A stretch of 64,000 nucleotides of DNA, taken from assembly GCA_963736425.1 (NCBI GenBank), contig CAVTOX010000025.1:1-64000 (forward strand), in the 5' to 3' direction. A program made the translations under genes and the position numbers. The notes beneath the pieces are model-generated. The model ran no database searches. It was not told the origin of the DNA and saw only the letters and a list, made by a program, of their open reading frames with translations. Shown one piece after another: positions 43,832 to 52,498 of the stretch. The stretch is from Prado023 sp963736425 (GTDB taxonomy: Bacteria > Actinomycetota > Actinomycetes > S36-B12 > CAIYMF01). Positions within the stretch are counted from its first letter, which is position 1. Each line of letters opens with the position of its first letter.

Positions 43832-45412
43832 ATGAGCACGCTTCACCGGCCGGTGGCCATGGGCACAGTCGCGACACTGCTGGCCGCAGTGGCGCTGGTC
43901 GGGATCTCGAGCACCGCGCACGCCGAGGAATCCTCGCTGCCCGGTATCGATCTGCCGGTGCCGGCCACCGACGTGACCGACACCGACTCGAACCTGGCCT
44001 CGGCCGCCCGTGAGGTGGTCGCCATCGTCGATGGCCCGGATGGCCCCGAGGTCCTCAAGTTGCGGGCCCAGACTCAGGCTGAGGCCGTCGTGCTGGCCGA
44101 CGAGTTGGATTCCCGCCCGGAGGTGACCGCGGAGACCAACCGGGTCTTCACCACCCCGACGGTGGACACCACCTCGACTGGTCCGGCGAAGCCTGCGGGA
44201 TCCTTCGACCTGACCGACACAGGTGGTTACCGCACCTCGTCGGTGCCCGCGCTGGGAGCTGAACCGTTCGGGGTCGACCAGTGGGGGTTGTCCGCGGTGC
44301 ACGCTGATGGGGCCTGGACGGTGACCCGTGGTGGTGGGGTGACCGTGGCCGTCGTCGACTCCGGTGTCGATGCCACCCACCCGGATCTCGCCGGGCGGGT
44401 CCTGCCGCAGATCGACTTCGTCGACGACCCGTGGACTGGTGACCCGACCGGGCACGGCACCCACGTGGCCGGGATCATCGCCGCGTCCCTGGATGGGGCT
44501 GGTGTGGCCGGGTTGGCCAACGAGGTCAACCTCCTGCCGATCCGGGTGATGGACGCCACCGGGGCTGGGGACTCCCTGACGATCGCGTCGGGGATCGTGG
44601 AGGCCGTGGACCAGGGGGCGAAGGTCATCAACCTGTCCCTGGGCTCTGAGTACTCCAGCGACATCATCGCCGCCGCCGTCGGGTACGCCGTGGACAGCGG
44701 GGTGACCGTGATCGCCGCCGGTGGGAACTCGTACGCCGAAGGCAACCCGGTCGAGTACCCGGCCGCGCTGCCGGGTGTGATCGGGGTGTCCAGCGTGAAC
44801 CGCGACGGCCAGTCCTCGGTGTTCGCCAACTCCGGGTCCTACATCGACATCGCCGCACCCGGGGAGGACATCCTGTCCACGGTCCCCGGTGGTGGTTGGG
44901 ACTACCTCGATGGCACCTCGATGGCGGCCCCGTTCGTGGCGGCGACCGCGGCCCTGGTCCGGGTGGCCAACCCCACCCTGACCAAGGCGCAGGTCGACAC
45001 CACCCTGCTGTCGACCGCCCGTGACGACGCCGACGGCGACGGACGCGACAACTGGTTCGGTGAAGGCATCCTTCAGGCCGACCAGGCCGCCCTGGCCGCC
45101 GCACAAGCCCCCGGTGGGATTCGTGCCATCACCGCCTCAGCCGCCCCCGTTGCGAGCGTGAAGGCCAAGGCCACCAGCGGCAAGTCCAAGCTGCGCGTCG
45201 ACGTGAACCCGAACAAGGGCAAGGGCTACTGGACCTTCCAGGTGCAGCGTCAGCAGGCCGACGGATCGTGGAAGCCGCTGAAGACGTACAAGACCCAGGG
45301 CAGCAAGGAGACCCGCACCATCAACCTGCCCAAGGGCACCTACCAGGTCGTCGTCAACGCCAAGTACGGCTACCAGGGCACCACGTCCGCGCCGGTGTAC
45401 CTCAAGAAGTAG
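43832..45412 (+). CDS. secreted subtilisin-like serine protease (S8)
   Basis: This 526-residue protein is an exported peptidase. A signal peptide ends at about residue 31 (STAHA), followed by a propeptide. The catalytic triad is visible: Asp176 in VAVVDSGVD, His208 in GHGTHVAG and Ser363 in GTSMAAP, with the oxyanion Asn in AAGGNS. The C-terminal 90 residues are a Lys-rich beta-type domain (YWTFQVQRQQADGSWKPLK) that may bind cell wall or carbohydrate. It is monocistronic. Protein turnover or wall processing are both possible. Confidence 0.93.
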   Translation: MSTLHRPVAMGTVATLLAAVALVGISSTAHAEESSLPGIDLPVPATDVTDTDSNLASAAREVVAIVDGPDGPEVLKLRAQTQAEAVVLADELDSRPEVTAETNRVFTTPTVDTTSTGPAKPAGSFDLTDTGGYRTSSVPALGAEPFGVDQWGLSAVHADGAWTVTRGGGVTVAVVDSGVDATHPDLAGRVLPQIDFVDDPWTGDPTGHGTHVAGIIAASLDGAGVAGLANEVNLLPIRVMDATGAGDSLTIASGIVEAVDQGAKVINLSLGSEYSSDIIAAAVGYAVDSGVTVIAAGGNSYAEGNPVEYPAALPGVIGVSSVNRDGQSSVFANSGSYIDIAAPGEDILSTVPGGGWDYLDGTSMAAPFVAATAALVRVANPTLTKAQVDTTLLSTARDDADGDGRDNWFGEGILQADQAALAAAQAPGGIRAITASAAPVASVKAKATSGKSKLRVDVNPNKGKGYWTFQVQRQQADGSWKPLKTYKTQGSKETRTINLPKGTYQVVVNAKYGYQGTTSAPVYLKK

Positions 45413-45496
45413 CCGGGGCGTCTGCGCAGCACCCGGGCCGCGGGGCGGCGCTCGTGTACTGGAGGTGACTCGCCACGGGTCACGGGAGGAGATCTG

Positions 45497-46152
45497 ATGA
45501 CCACCACGACGGACAAGGTCCTGACGGCCGAGTACATCGCGGATCGGTGGCCCAGGCTGTTCCACGTGGCCGAAGCCGGGTCGTGGCCCTCGATCCAGGC
45601 GCACGGGTTGTTGTCGACGTCGGCCCTGCTCGACCTGTTCGAGGTCAGCGGGCCGGCCCGTGAATCGGATCGAGAGCCGGCGACGCCCGGAGTCGGTGAC
45701 GGTCCAGCACCCGGTTCACGGGACCGCGGTGATCCGCGACAACAAGCCGATCACCGAAACCGTTCTTCGCCGCACCCTCGACGGGATGACCGATGCCGAG
45801 TGGTATCGGACGTTGAACGGGCGGGTGTTCTTCTGGCTGTCCGAGGCGCGTCTGCGCCGGTTGCGCACCGCGGCGGCGTACCGCGATCGCACGCACGACA
45901 TCCTCGTGCTGAGCACGGAGAAGCTGCTGAGCGCCCACGGGACCAGCGTGGAGTTGTCCCCGATGAACAGCGGAGCCGTGCATCCCGGGTGCCAAGACCC
46001 GCCGCGGGACGGGCACGTTCCAACCGATCGCCGACTACCCGTGGGCCCAGCGGCGGCGGATCAACCCGTCGGAGCCGATCGTCGAACTGACCATCCCCTA
46101 CTCCGTTCCCGACATCACCGACCTCGTCATCGAGGTACGCGAAGGGCAGTGA
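45497..46152 (+). CDS. DUF7002 family protein (two frameshifts)
   Basis: The locus codes for one soluble protein of about 217 residues after repair of two +1 shifts. Frame one reads MTTTTDKVLTAEYIADRWPRLFHVAEAGSWPSIQAHGLLSTSALLDLFEV in outline and changes near 45668, where one G is extra. Frame two holds ESVTVQHPVHGTAVIRDN and RVFFWLSEARLRRL and changes near 45990, where one T is extra. The end is QPIADYPWAQRRRINP to VIEVREGQ. The pattern of an ADP-ribosyltransferase-like fold (HxxxSWPSIQ then W-L-S) fits DUF7002, whose function is unknown. The repairs are inferred from frame continuity. Confidence 0.7.
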
Positions 46153-46379
46153 CCCCTGGGCCGCGAGGCTGCCGGCAGGCGGTCGAACCAGGTCAGCGGG
46201 ACGGATGGGCTCAACCGACTGAGGAATCGGATCGCGCTCGGCCGAGGGGCTTGTGGATAGGGCTTCGCGCACCTGTGCGGTGCAGGTCTCCTCCGCAGGG
46301 GGTGATCCGGGGGACTTGTTGCGCCAAACGGTGCACACAGCTGACGTTGTCGTGGTGCCCTGCCGATACCTCACTTGAG

Positions 46380-47477
46380 ATGAAGCGCCATCTGCTGTCC
46401 GTCACGCTAGCCCTCGGGCTGTGCGCTGCCTTCGTCCCCACTCTCCCGGCACCCTCCGAGCATCTGGACGTCAACTCAGCGTCGGCGGTCCTCTTCGCAG
46501 AGGGGGACTCCAGCGCCGAAATGGCGGTCGGAGCAGGTGCCTCAGTGCAGGTCGGTGCGGTACGCATCGCTGTTGTTCTTCCGGCTGGCTGGAAGCTGCG
46601 GTCCAAGGGCCAGTTGAAGGTTCGCACGCCGAAGCAGGTCCGGTGCACGAGGTCCGGTTGGACACGCAACAAGGCATCGGGACGTTCGGTGTACGTGGGT
46701 GTTGACCTCACCTGCATGACGCCTGCCGACGGCGCCCCACGCACCGCGGTGCTGCACAACGGCAAGCGCAAGTCCCAGAAGCTCGCGGTGGAAATCTTGA
46801 GTCCCGCGCCCGGCACCACCCCAAGCCCACCCGCACCAGCACCTGGAACGTTCGTACCCCCGCCTAGTCCGGCCCCCGTGCGGGATCAGGGCCGTGCGGA
46901 CGACTACACGTACCTGGTCACTCAGAACGGCAATCCGGCACAGCCGATCACGTGGGACCATTGCACCCCGATCGACGTGGCCGTGAATCTCGCCTCAGGT
47001 CCAGCTGAGGAGCTGGACCTGATCGTGGCCGCGATCGACAGCGTCGCGGCGACATCCGGTCTACCGCTTCGCTACGCCGGGCCGACCAGCTACATCCCCA
47101 CCTCGCCTGCCCAAGGGACCTGGCCAGACGGAATCGAGATCATCTTCGCAGTCGTCACGACCCGGGAGTCGTCCTACCTGGACGGCTTCATGGCCGGGTA
47201 CGGCGGGCTGATCTACACAGGGGCCGACTTCCACTGGGCTGTGCGGGGGCGGGCCATCATCGACTGGACCGTCACCAATCTCCTGAGCGGTGGGCTCGAG
47301 GGGGAGCGCACCGGCGTGTATATGCACGAGCTCGGGCACGCCGTCGGGATGGGCCACGCCGCCGGAAACGTGCAACTGATGTACGGCGTGATCAGCTCCG
47401 CTAACTCCCCCGGATGGGGTGCTGGCGACCGGACCGGTTTGGCCACTCTCGGGGCACAGCCGTGCAAGGCCCAATGA
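46380..47477 (+). CDS. secreted matrixin-like metalloprotease
   Basis: This 365-residue exported protein has a signal peptide (MKRHLLSVTLALGLCAAFVP). A beta-rich N-terminal domain of about 120 residues follows, then a Pro-rich linker (TTPSPPAPAPGTFVPPPSPAP), then a zinc protease domain. The zinc site is HELGHAVGMGH (residues 316-326), with a Met-turn candidate in LMYGVIS, typical of the metzincin/matrixin group. It is probably cell-wall associated or secreted. The ATG at 46380 gives a proper signal peptide. It has no operon partner. Confidence 0.85.
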   Translation: MKRHLLSVTLALGLCAAFVPTLPAPSEHLDVNSASAVLFAEGDSSAEMAVGAGASVQVGAVRIAVVLPAGWKLRSKGQLKVRTPKQVRCTRSGWTRNKASGRSVYVGVDLTCMTPADGAPRTAVLHNGKRKSQKLAVEILSPAPGTTPSPPAPAPGTFVPPPSPAPVRDQGRADDYTYLVTQNGNPAQPITWDHCTPIDVAVNLASGPAEELDLIVAAIDSVAATSGLPLRYAGPTSYIPTSPAQGTWPDGIEIIFAVVTTRESSYLDGFMAGYGGLIYTGADFHWAVRGRAIIDWTVTNLLSGGLEGERTGVYMHELGHAVGMGHAAGNVQLMYGVISSANSPGWGAGDRTGLATLGAQPCKAQ

Positions 47478-47756
47478 ATTGTTCCGAAACTGGGTCTCCT
47501 ACTTGGCACGGCTGAGCAACCAGCAGTACGGTCACCGAGAGTGCCCCGAGGCAACGGACGGGTCTGTCCCGGCAAAGGGGCGCGGTATGGAGTCCACCAC
47601 CCTGCTTGGGGCGGGAACGGTGACGGGGTGGGCGATCCCGGGGGCGAGGCCACGGGCGTAGCGCAATTTGTAGACATCCCACGTTTCTATCGTGTCAAGT
47701 GCGCTGGGTGTGGCGCGTTCTGGCTGTTGGGGCACTATGTGGACCGACATGCAACG
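47478..47756. other. intergenic region holding repeat copy 4
   Basis: The stretch after the protease gene contains only the fourth copy of the dispersed repeat and its hairpin tail. No other gene is supported. Confidence 0.55.
47580..47703 (+). repeat. dispersed repeat, copy 4
   Basis: The core GCGCGGTATGGAGTCCACC runs to GGGGTGGGCGATCCCG (47580-47640). The tail continues through GTAGCGCAATTTGTAGACAT to a small hairpin, CACG-TTTCTAT-CGTG, ending near 47703. The stem GTCCACC/GGTGGGC pairs at all seven positions with one G-U. Confidence 0.8.
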
Positions 47757-47993
47757 ATGAATGCCATGAGGGGTGGGGATGGCAACTGGCTGGCCCCTGT
47801 TGTCTTGCTGCTCGTCGTGGTCACCGTCGATGTGTTCATCTTCAGAGACGCGCGCATCCGGCAGTCGGAGGGCCGTGCGGTCGTGGCCACCGTTGGACCA
47901 GTGACCGTCTCCACGCCCGGGCAATGGCTACTTGGCTGCTTGGTGCTGTGGGTGTTCGTCGTTCCCCTCTATCTCGTGGCCAGGGACGCGTAG
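47757..47993 (+). CDS. small two-helix membrane protein
   Basis: This 78-residue protein has two hydrophobic segments, LAPVVLLLVVVTVDVFIF and LLGCLVLWVFVVPLYLVAR, separated by a short hydrophilic part (RDARIRQSEGRAVVATVG). No family is recognised. The frame lies between copies 4 and 5 of the dispersed repeat and continues upstream of the ATG with CAGCGAFWLLGHY, so a longer start cannot be excluded. Small membrane proteins between repeats occur elsewhere in the window. Confidence 0.45.
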   Translation: MNAMRGGDGNWLAPVVLLLVVVTVDVFIFRDARIRQSEGRAVVATVGPVTVSTPGQWLLGCLVLWVFVVPLYLVARDA

Positions 47994-48015
47994 CCGACTC
48001 GAGTGCTCGAATCGG

Positions 48016-48123
48016 GCGCGGTATGGAGTCCACCACGCTGGCGGAGGCGGGGACATCTATACGGTGGGCGATCCCGGGAATGGGCTTTGGGCTGTAGCCC
48101 TCCCACGTTCTTAACGTGTGAAG
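48016..48123 (+). repeat. dispersed repeat, copy 5
   Basis: The core GCGCGGTATGGAGTCCACC runs to CGGTGGGCGATCCCG (48016-48076). The tail ends in a perfect hairpin, CACGTT-CTT-AACGTG (48104-48118). It lies 23 bases after the small membrane protein and 150 bases before the IS110 gene. Confidence 0.8.
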
Positions 48124-48174
48124 TGGGGGTGCTCGGTCCCGCGCGCGGCCGAGGGTGACCGCGTGCTCGCCGGT

Positions 48175-48221
48175 GTCAAGGCCGTGCCCTTCGGGTGGCC
48201 GCCTGCGCGGCCAGCCTTGAC
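48175..48221. repeat. nested inverted repeat near the IS110 end
   Basis: GTCAAGGC (48175-48182) pairs with GCCTTGAC (48214-48221). Inside, TGGCCGC-CTGC-GCGGCCA forms a perfect 7-base hairpin. It lies about 50 bases beyond the transposase stop and may be the element end or a terminator. Confidence 0.5.
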
Positions 48222-48268
48222 TCCGGCTGCGGGCGCGGTCGGGGAGCGGCTGTGCGGGGCCGAGGGGG

Positions 48269-49516
48269 TCAGGCGGCGCGGTTCTCGTCGTTGGTTTGGT
48301 GTTGCCAGGCGAGGGTCTCGTCGTATTCGGTGTGGTGCTCCAGGCAGCCGTGGAGGATGCCGACGAGGCGGTTGCTCAGGGCGCGTAGGGCTTGGTGGTG
48401 GTTGGCGCCGGCGGCCCGGTGGCGGGCGTAGTAGGCCCGTGCCCCGGGGGAGCAGCGCATGGCGGTGAAGGCTTGCTGGTGGACCGCGTCGGCCAGTCGC
48501 CGGTTTCGGGCGTAGCGGGCCAGGACGGCCCGTTTGGTTCCTGAGGCGCGGGTGATCGGGCTGGTCCCGGCGTAGTTCTTGCGGGCCTTGGCGTCGGCGT
48601 AACGCCCGGGGGCGTCACCGAACTCAGCGAGGACCCGGGCGCCCAGGATCGGTCCGAGGCCGGGTTGGCTCAGCACGATCGCCGCGTCCGGGTGGTGGCC
48701 AAAATGGGACCCCACCGCCTGCTCGAGGATCTCGATCTGCTGGTTGAGCTCACTGATCACGGCCACGTACGCGCTGACCGTGGCCGCGTAGGCGTCGGCC
48801 AGTCCGGGTGCCAGGCCCAGCTGCTCGGTGCGCAGCGCGGCCTGGATCCGGGCTGCGGTGGTCTCGATGTAGCGCTTGCGTCCGGCCCGGCGCAGCACGG
48901 TCGCGATCCGGGCGGTGCCCAGGGCCGCGCCCGTGCTCGGGGATGGGGCCGCGGCCAGCACCGCCAGGGTGTCCCGGTCAGTCAGGTCGTCACCGAACGC
49001 GGCCAGCGCGCCGGGGTAGAACTGGCGCAGCGTGGAGCGCAGCACGTTGGCCTGCCGGCGCCGGGTCCAGATCAGGGTCTGGTGCGAACGGGCCAGCACC
49101 TTGACCTGCTCAGCCAGCGGGGAGTCCGGGGCCAGTTGCTGGTGGTGGGCCCGGTCCAGGCGCACGATCTCAGCCAACGTGTGCGCATCGCCGCGGTCGG
49201 ACTTCGCCCCGGACACCGAGTGCCGCTCCCGGTAGCGGGCCACCTGCAGCGGGTTGATCGGGAACACCGTGTACCCGGCGGCGGCCAGCGCGGTGACCCA
49301 CGGGCCGCGGTCGGTCTCGATCCCGACCAGCACCGACCCGGGCTCGTCGTCCTCGCCGAGGTGGTCGGCGATCAGCTCGTGCAGCAGCGACAGCCCGGCC
49401 ACCCCCTCGGGAACCCGACGCCGGGCCAGCACCCGCCCGGCGTCATTGACGATCTCCACGTCGTGATGGGCCTCGGCCCAGTCATCCCCGACGTACAGCA
49501 CCACACTCACCTCCAT
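48269..49516 (-). mobile_element. IS110-family transposase
   Basis: This 415-residue protein is a DEDD-type recombinase of the IS110 family. The N-terminal RuvC-like domain supplies acidic residues in YVGDDWAEAHHDVEI, GIETDRGPW and AKSDRGDAHTLAEI. The C-terminal transposase_20 domain has the conserved Ser region PGLGPILGARVLAEFGD and KNYAGTSPITRASGTK. The ATG at 49516 is chosen by family start (MEVSVVLYVGDDW). IS110 elements lack classical inverted repeats and in recent work use an RNA from a non-coding end to pick the target. The frame is intact, so the element could be active. Confidence 0.93.
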
Positions 49517-49860
49517 CAAGCGACAGCTCTCGGACAGAGCTGCGGGCAGAGCCTGAGAGAAGGCGCGCAGCACGCTAATGGACCAGTGCTCACCGGCACG
49601 TCATCCCACCAGCCATCAAGCCTCCTCACCGACCACCGGGGGCACGATCTACAGATAGACCTCGAGGATCTGCCCAATTTCAGTGCTCACCCGGCAGCCC
49701 GGCTCGGACAACAGCCTCCCGGCAAACAGGAGCCGTTGCACTCCCATTAGCCCAATTCTGTGGCGCGCGGATGGTCCGTGATCGCAGGTTGGCGACCTCG
49801 GTCGTTGGTTGTGCGGCTCACACTGGACAGGTGCAGGATGGACAGACCCAATCACATGTA
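49517..49860 (-). ncRNA. IS110 non-coding end, candidate bridge RNA region
   Basis: The 344 bases upstream of the transposase carry no gene. In the IS110 group the bridge RNA is encoded in the non-coding segment before the transposase start, on the same strand. Short complementary pieces are visible, for example AGCTCTCGGACAGAGCT. The exact ends and the loops were not determined, so this is a location only. Confidence 0.3.
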
Positions 49861-49864
49861 AGTG

Positions 49865-49896
49865 TGCAAATAGTTTCTCTAAGGAGTACGTTTGCA
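49865..49896. promoter_or_regulatory. inverted repeat at the AbiE promoter
   Basis: TGCAAA and TTTGCA form an inverted repeat separated by 20 bases. The second arm ends two bases before the antitoxin ATG. AbiEi antitoxins repress their own operon by binding inverted repeats, so this is a plausible operator. Confidence 0.45.
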
Positions 49897-49898
49897 AC

Positions 49899-50531
49899 AT
49901 GACGAGACAGGCCATGAAGGGCCCGCGGGTGGCTGCCCGGGCGCCGATGCGCACGGTTCGGCCCGCTGACCTGGGCCAGGTGTATGCCCAGCCGCGGGTT
50001 CGGGTGCGGGACCTGGAGGCTCGGGGGGTGCTGCACCGGTTGGCGCATGGGTACTACTGCGCGGTCCCTCTGGAGTTCGACGCAGACTCGTGGCGGCCCA
50101 GCCTGGAGGCGGCCGCGGCTGGTATCGCGACGGCAGTGTTCGGCGACCGGGTTCCGGTCCTGATGGGCAAGTCGGCGGCCCGGGTTCACCGGGCGCTGCC
50201 GCGGGCGGGGGCCCAGGCGTGGGTGGCGGTTCCCCGGGCCCATCGCCCGGTGCAGCTCGTGGACCGGGACGCGGTGGTGCGTTTCGTTCGCCGGGATGTG
50301 GCCGCCTTGGACGCCACCCTGGTCAGCACCGACCTCGGCCAGGCGCTGGCCACCACCGTGGAGCAGACGGTCCTGGACCTCGCCCGGTCGGATCCTCGGC
50401 TGGTGGATCTGGATGCGCAGGAGGCGATCGGGGCCTTGCTGCCGGTGTGCGACCAGCAGGTGTTGGGGCGGTTGGCCGGCCAGCAGCGGATGCGGGCCAC
50501 CCTGCGCCGGCTCGAGGCGGTGCTCCCGTGA
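49899..50531 (+). CDS. type IV toxin-antitoxin AbiEi antitoxin
   Basis: This is the antitoxin of an AbiE system, 210 residues. An N-terminal winged helix (MRTVRPADLGQVYAQPRVRVRDLEARGVLHRLAHGYY) binds DNA. The C-terminal AbiEi domain is seen in WRPSLEAAAAGIATAVFG to TDLGQALATTVEQTVLDLAR. The start ATG has AAGGAG at somewhat long spacing, and an inverted repeat lies just upstream. The GTGA overlap with the toxin gene is usual for the family. AbiE systems cause phage abortive infection or stabilise replicons. Confidence 0.87.
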   Translation: MTRQAMKGPRVAARAPMRTVRPADLGQVYAQPRVRVRDLEARGVLHRLAHGYYCAVPLEFDADSWRPSLEAAAAGIATAVFGDRVPVLMGKSAARVHRALPRAGAQAWVAVPRAHRPVQLVDRDAVVRFVRRDVAALDATLVSTDLGQALATTVEQTVLDLARSDPRLVDLDAQEAIGALLPVCDQQVLGRLAGQQRMRATLRRLEAVLP

Positions 50532-51301
50532 ATGGCCAATGGCAGACCGAATGGGCGGCTGTCGCGGATCGGTTCGGCGTCGACATGGAACAGGTGCGCC
50601 GCGATCACTTGATCTCCCACGTGCTCGCGGCCATCTCAGCCGGTGTCCCGAGCACGGACGTCGTGTTCTTCGGCGGGACCGCGCTGTCTCGGACCTACCT
50701 GACCGCGTCGCGGCTCAGCGAGGACCTCGACCTGATCGCGGTGGCGCCCCGATCGCAGGTGGCCGCCGGCCTGGAAGCCGCGATCCGTACTGGTCTGGCG
50801 CGAAGCCACGGCGCAGTGACCTGGCGGCCGGCGCTGACCGGGACCACGGGAAGCCAACCCGCCGTCCTGATCGTGGACGATCAGACCAGTGTCCAGCTGC
50901 AACTCGTCCAGGGCTCGGGCTATACCTGGCCGTCCGAGGTCCACGACCTCGAGCAGCGCTACGCCGATGCCCCACCCGCTCGGATGGCTGTGCTCACCGC
51001 GCCTGGCGCGGCGGCGGCGAAGCTGGCTGCGTGGATCGAGCGGCGGGCGCCTCGCGATCTGTACGACCTGTGGGCCCTGGCCGAGCGCGGGCTGATCACC
51101 CCCGAGGCCGTGGCGGTGTTCGTCACCCGGGGGCCGTTCGGCCAGCCCCCGAGCGAGTGGATCTTCACCGCCGGCATCGACGAACGGGACTGGCGGGTTG
51201 CTCTGGGACACCAGACCCGGCTGAGCATCCGTGCGGATCAGGCCCTGGCCGTCGTCCGCACAGCGTGGATAACCGCCGCCGAGGGAACTGCCCGAACGTG
51301 A
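50528..51301 (+). CDS. type IV toxin-antitoxin AbiEii nucleotidyltransferase toxin
   Basis: This 257-residue toxin belongs to the DNA polymerase beta-like nucleotidyltransferase superfamily. The active-site motif is FFGGTALSRTYL followed by SRLSEDLDLIAV, with the Asp pair of motif I. The C-terminal part has IERRAPRDLYDLWALAERGL, typical of AbiEii. Related toxins transfer nucleotides to tRNA or other acceptors and stop growth. The GTG start overlaps the antitoxin stop. Location beside an IS110 element fits a mobile defence locus. Confidence 0.88.
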   Translation: MNGQWQTEWAAVADRFGVDMEQVRRDHLISHVLAAISAGVPSTDVVFFGGTALSRTYLTASRLSEDLDLIAVAPRSQVAAGLEAAIRTGLARSHGAVTWRPALTGTTGSQPAVLIVDDQTSVQLQLVQGSGYTWPSEVHDLEQRYADAPPARMAVLTAPGAAAAKLAAWIERRAPRDLYDLWALAERGLITPEAVAVFVTRGPFGQPPSEWIFTAGIDERDWRVALGHQTRLSIRADQALAVVRTAWITAAEGTART

Positions 51302-51945
51302 TCCGGGGTGTCCGACTGGCTCCGGATCTGCGCGTAACCTGATCCGCCGGCCCCGAGGGCCCTGCTTGTCGCCGCGGGATGGCTGACCCCTCCCGCGGGC
51401 CCTCCCTCCGGTGTCCCAACGCAATTCAGGACACCCCGGAGGCGGAGGGCGAACGGGTCATCGACCAGGCCCTGCAGGTGGACGTCGGTCGCTGGCGACG
51501 TGCTCGCCCCGGGACCGCGGTGGTCATAGGAGATTCACTGCCAGCCGCTCTGCATGAACGCGAACCGCCGCTGCCACAGCTCCCGAGAGCCCACCCACCC
51601 CCCCCGTGGGCCAGCGGGGACGAACACAGCAAGCCCGCAGCCGCGGCCGTCACTGATGGCCACGCGCAGGGTTGCTGACCACGCGCCGGGCCACCCGGAG
51701 CACGCCTGGGCCGAGCGGTCCGCCGAGCAGGCGGCCAGCTAGCGGGAGCGGGTCCTCCCCGCTGCGATGCTTCCGCTGGCGGCCTGGAACGCCCTGCCGG
51801 TGTTTCGTCGAGCACTGGATCTGACGCGCCTGGGCGAGATCGCTGCCGCGCAGCGGTCGTGGGTGCGCAACCACACCGATTGGCGGGCGCCGTGAAGCAG
51901 CAGGAGGCCCCGCGAGGTGTCACCGACCCAATGGGAGCAATTCCG
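51302..51945. other. region without a supported gene
   Basis: More than 600 bases after the toxin gene have no frame with conserved features. Several short GC-rich inverted pieces are present, including TCCGCCGGCCCCGAGG next to the AbiEii end. It could be the edge of the mobile segment. Confidence 0.4.
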
Positions 51946-52158
51946 ATGATGTACGAACTGTTGCTCATCGACACCGCAACCAGAACTGTGGTCGATCACC
52001 TGTTCCTCAGAGCCGAGGACCGGGCCGAGGCGCTCACCCGCCGTCCGGCGTCCTGGCCGATCACCCGCACCAGAGCGGCGCGGCTGCGCAACCGTAGACC
52101 AAGGAGGCAGACAGATGACCGACCAAACCCAACCAAGCCCGCAGCCCGACTCCACTGA
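51946..52158 (+). CDS. possible small protein
   Basis: This 70-residue frame starts MMYELLLIDTATRTVVDHLFLRAEDRAEALTRR. A plausible strand-helix beginning is followed by a low-complexity basic tail that overlaps the start of the next gene. GGGAG lies nine bases upstream. No family is recognised, and the second half may not be protein-like. Confidence 0.35.
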   Translation: MMYELLLIDTATRTVVDHLFLRAEDRAEALTRRPASWPITRTRAARLRNRRPRRQTDDRPNPTKPAARLH

Positions 52159-52498
52159 CGAGGTCAAGCAACTGGCCGCGGACAGCATCGCCGACCTCGG
52201 CAATGGTCAAGCGGCCGCGTCCGTGCCAGGCGCATCGGGCCACGACGACCCCCAGAGGCGGCACGAGGTCGTCGACACCGTGTTCGACGATCCGCGCATC
52301 AACGGCGCCGACCACGTCACCGTGGCCGTCCCTCGCGGGGACACCGAGGCCCTCGATCAGGTTCGCAGCCGACTCGAGGACGAGCACACGCGGTCGGCCG
52401 GGTCCACAGTCCTCGTCGAGGGCCGACCATCTGGTGGCGTGCCGGGGCCGACAGAGGAGGGGTCCACCCTGCCACATGGGTCGAGCGCCGACGGCTGA
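52115..52498 (+). CDS. hypothetical acidic protein
   Basis: This 127-residue hydrophilic acidic protein (MTDQTQPSPQPDSTDEVKQLAADSIADLGN to the end) has no signal peptide or cysteine. The middle segment HEVVDTVFDDPRINGADHVTVAVPRGDTEALDQVRSRLEDEHTR in outline alternates strand and helix like a BON or small stress domain, but I cannot assign it. The ATG has AAGGAGG at good spacing, which supports a real gene. Repeat copy 6 follows 200 bases downstream. Confidence 0.55.
   Translation: MTDQTQPSPQPDSTDEVKQLAADSIADLGNGQAAASVPGASGHDDPQRRHEVVDTVFDDPRINGADHVTVAVPRGDTEALDQVRSRLEDEHTRSAGSTVLVEGRPSGGVPGPTEEGSTLPHGSSADG

Noticed and set aside
43526..45106. A 526-codon open frame on the minus strand opposite the S8 protease
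   Set aside because: It is the complement of a well-supported secreted protease, is Gly/Arg/Val-rich and shows no domain; it is a high-GC shadow frame.
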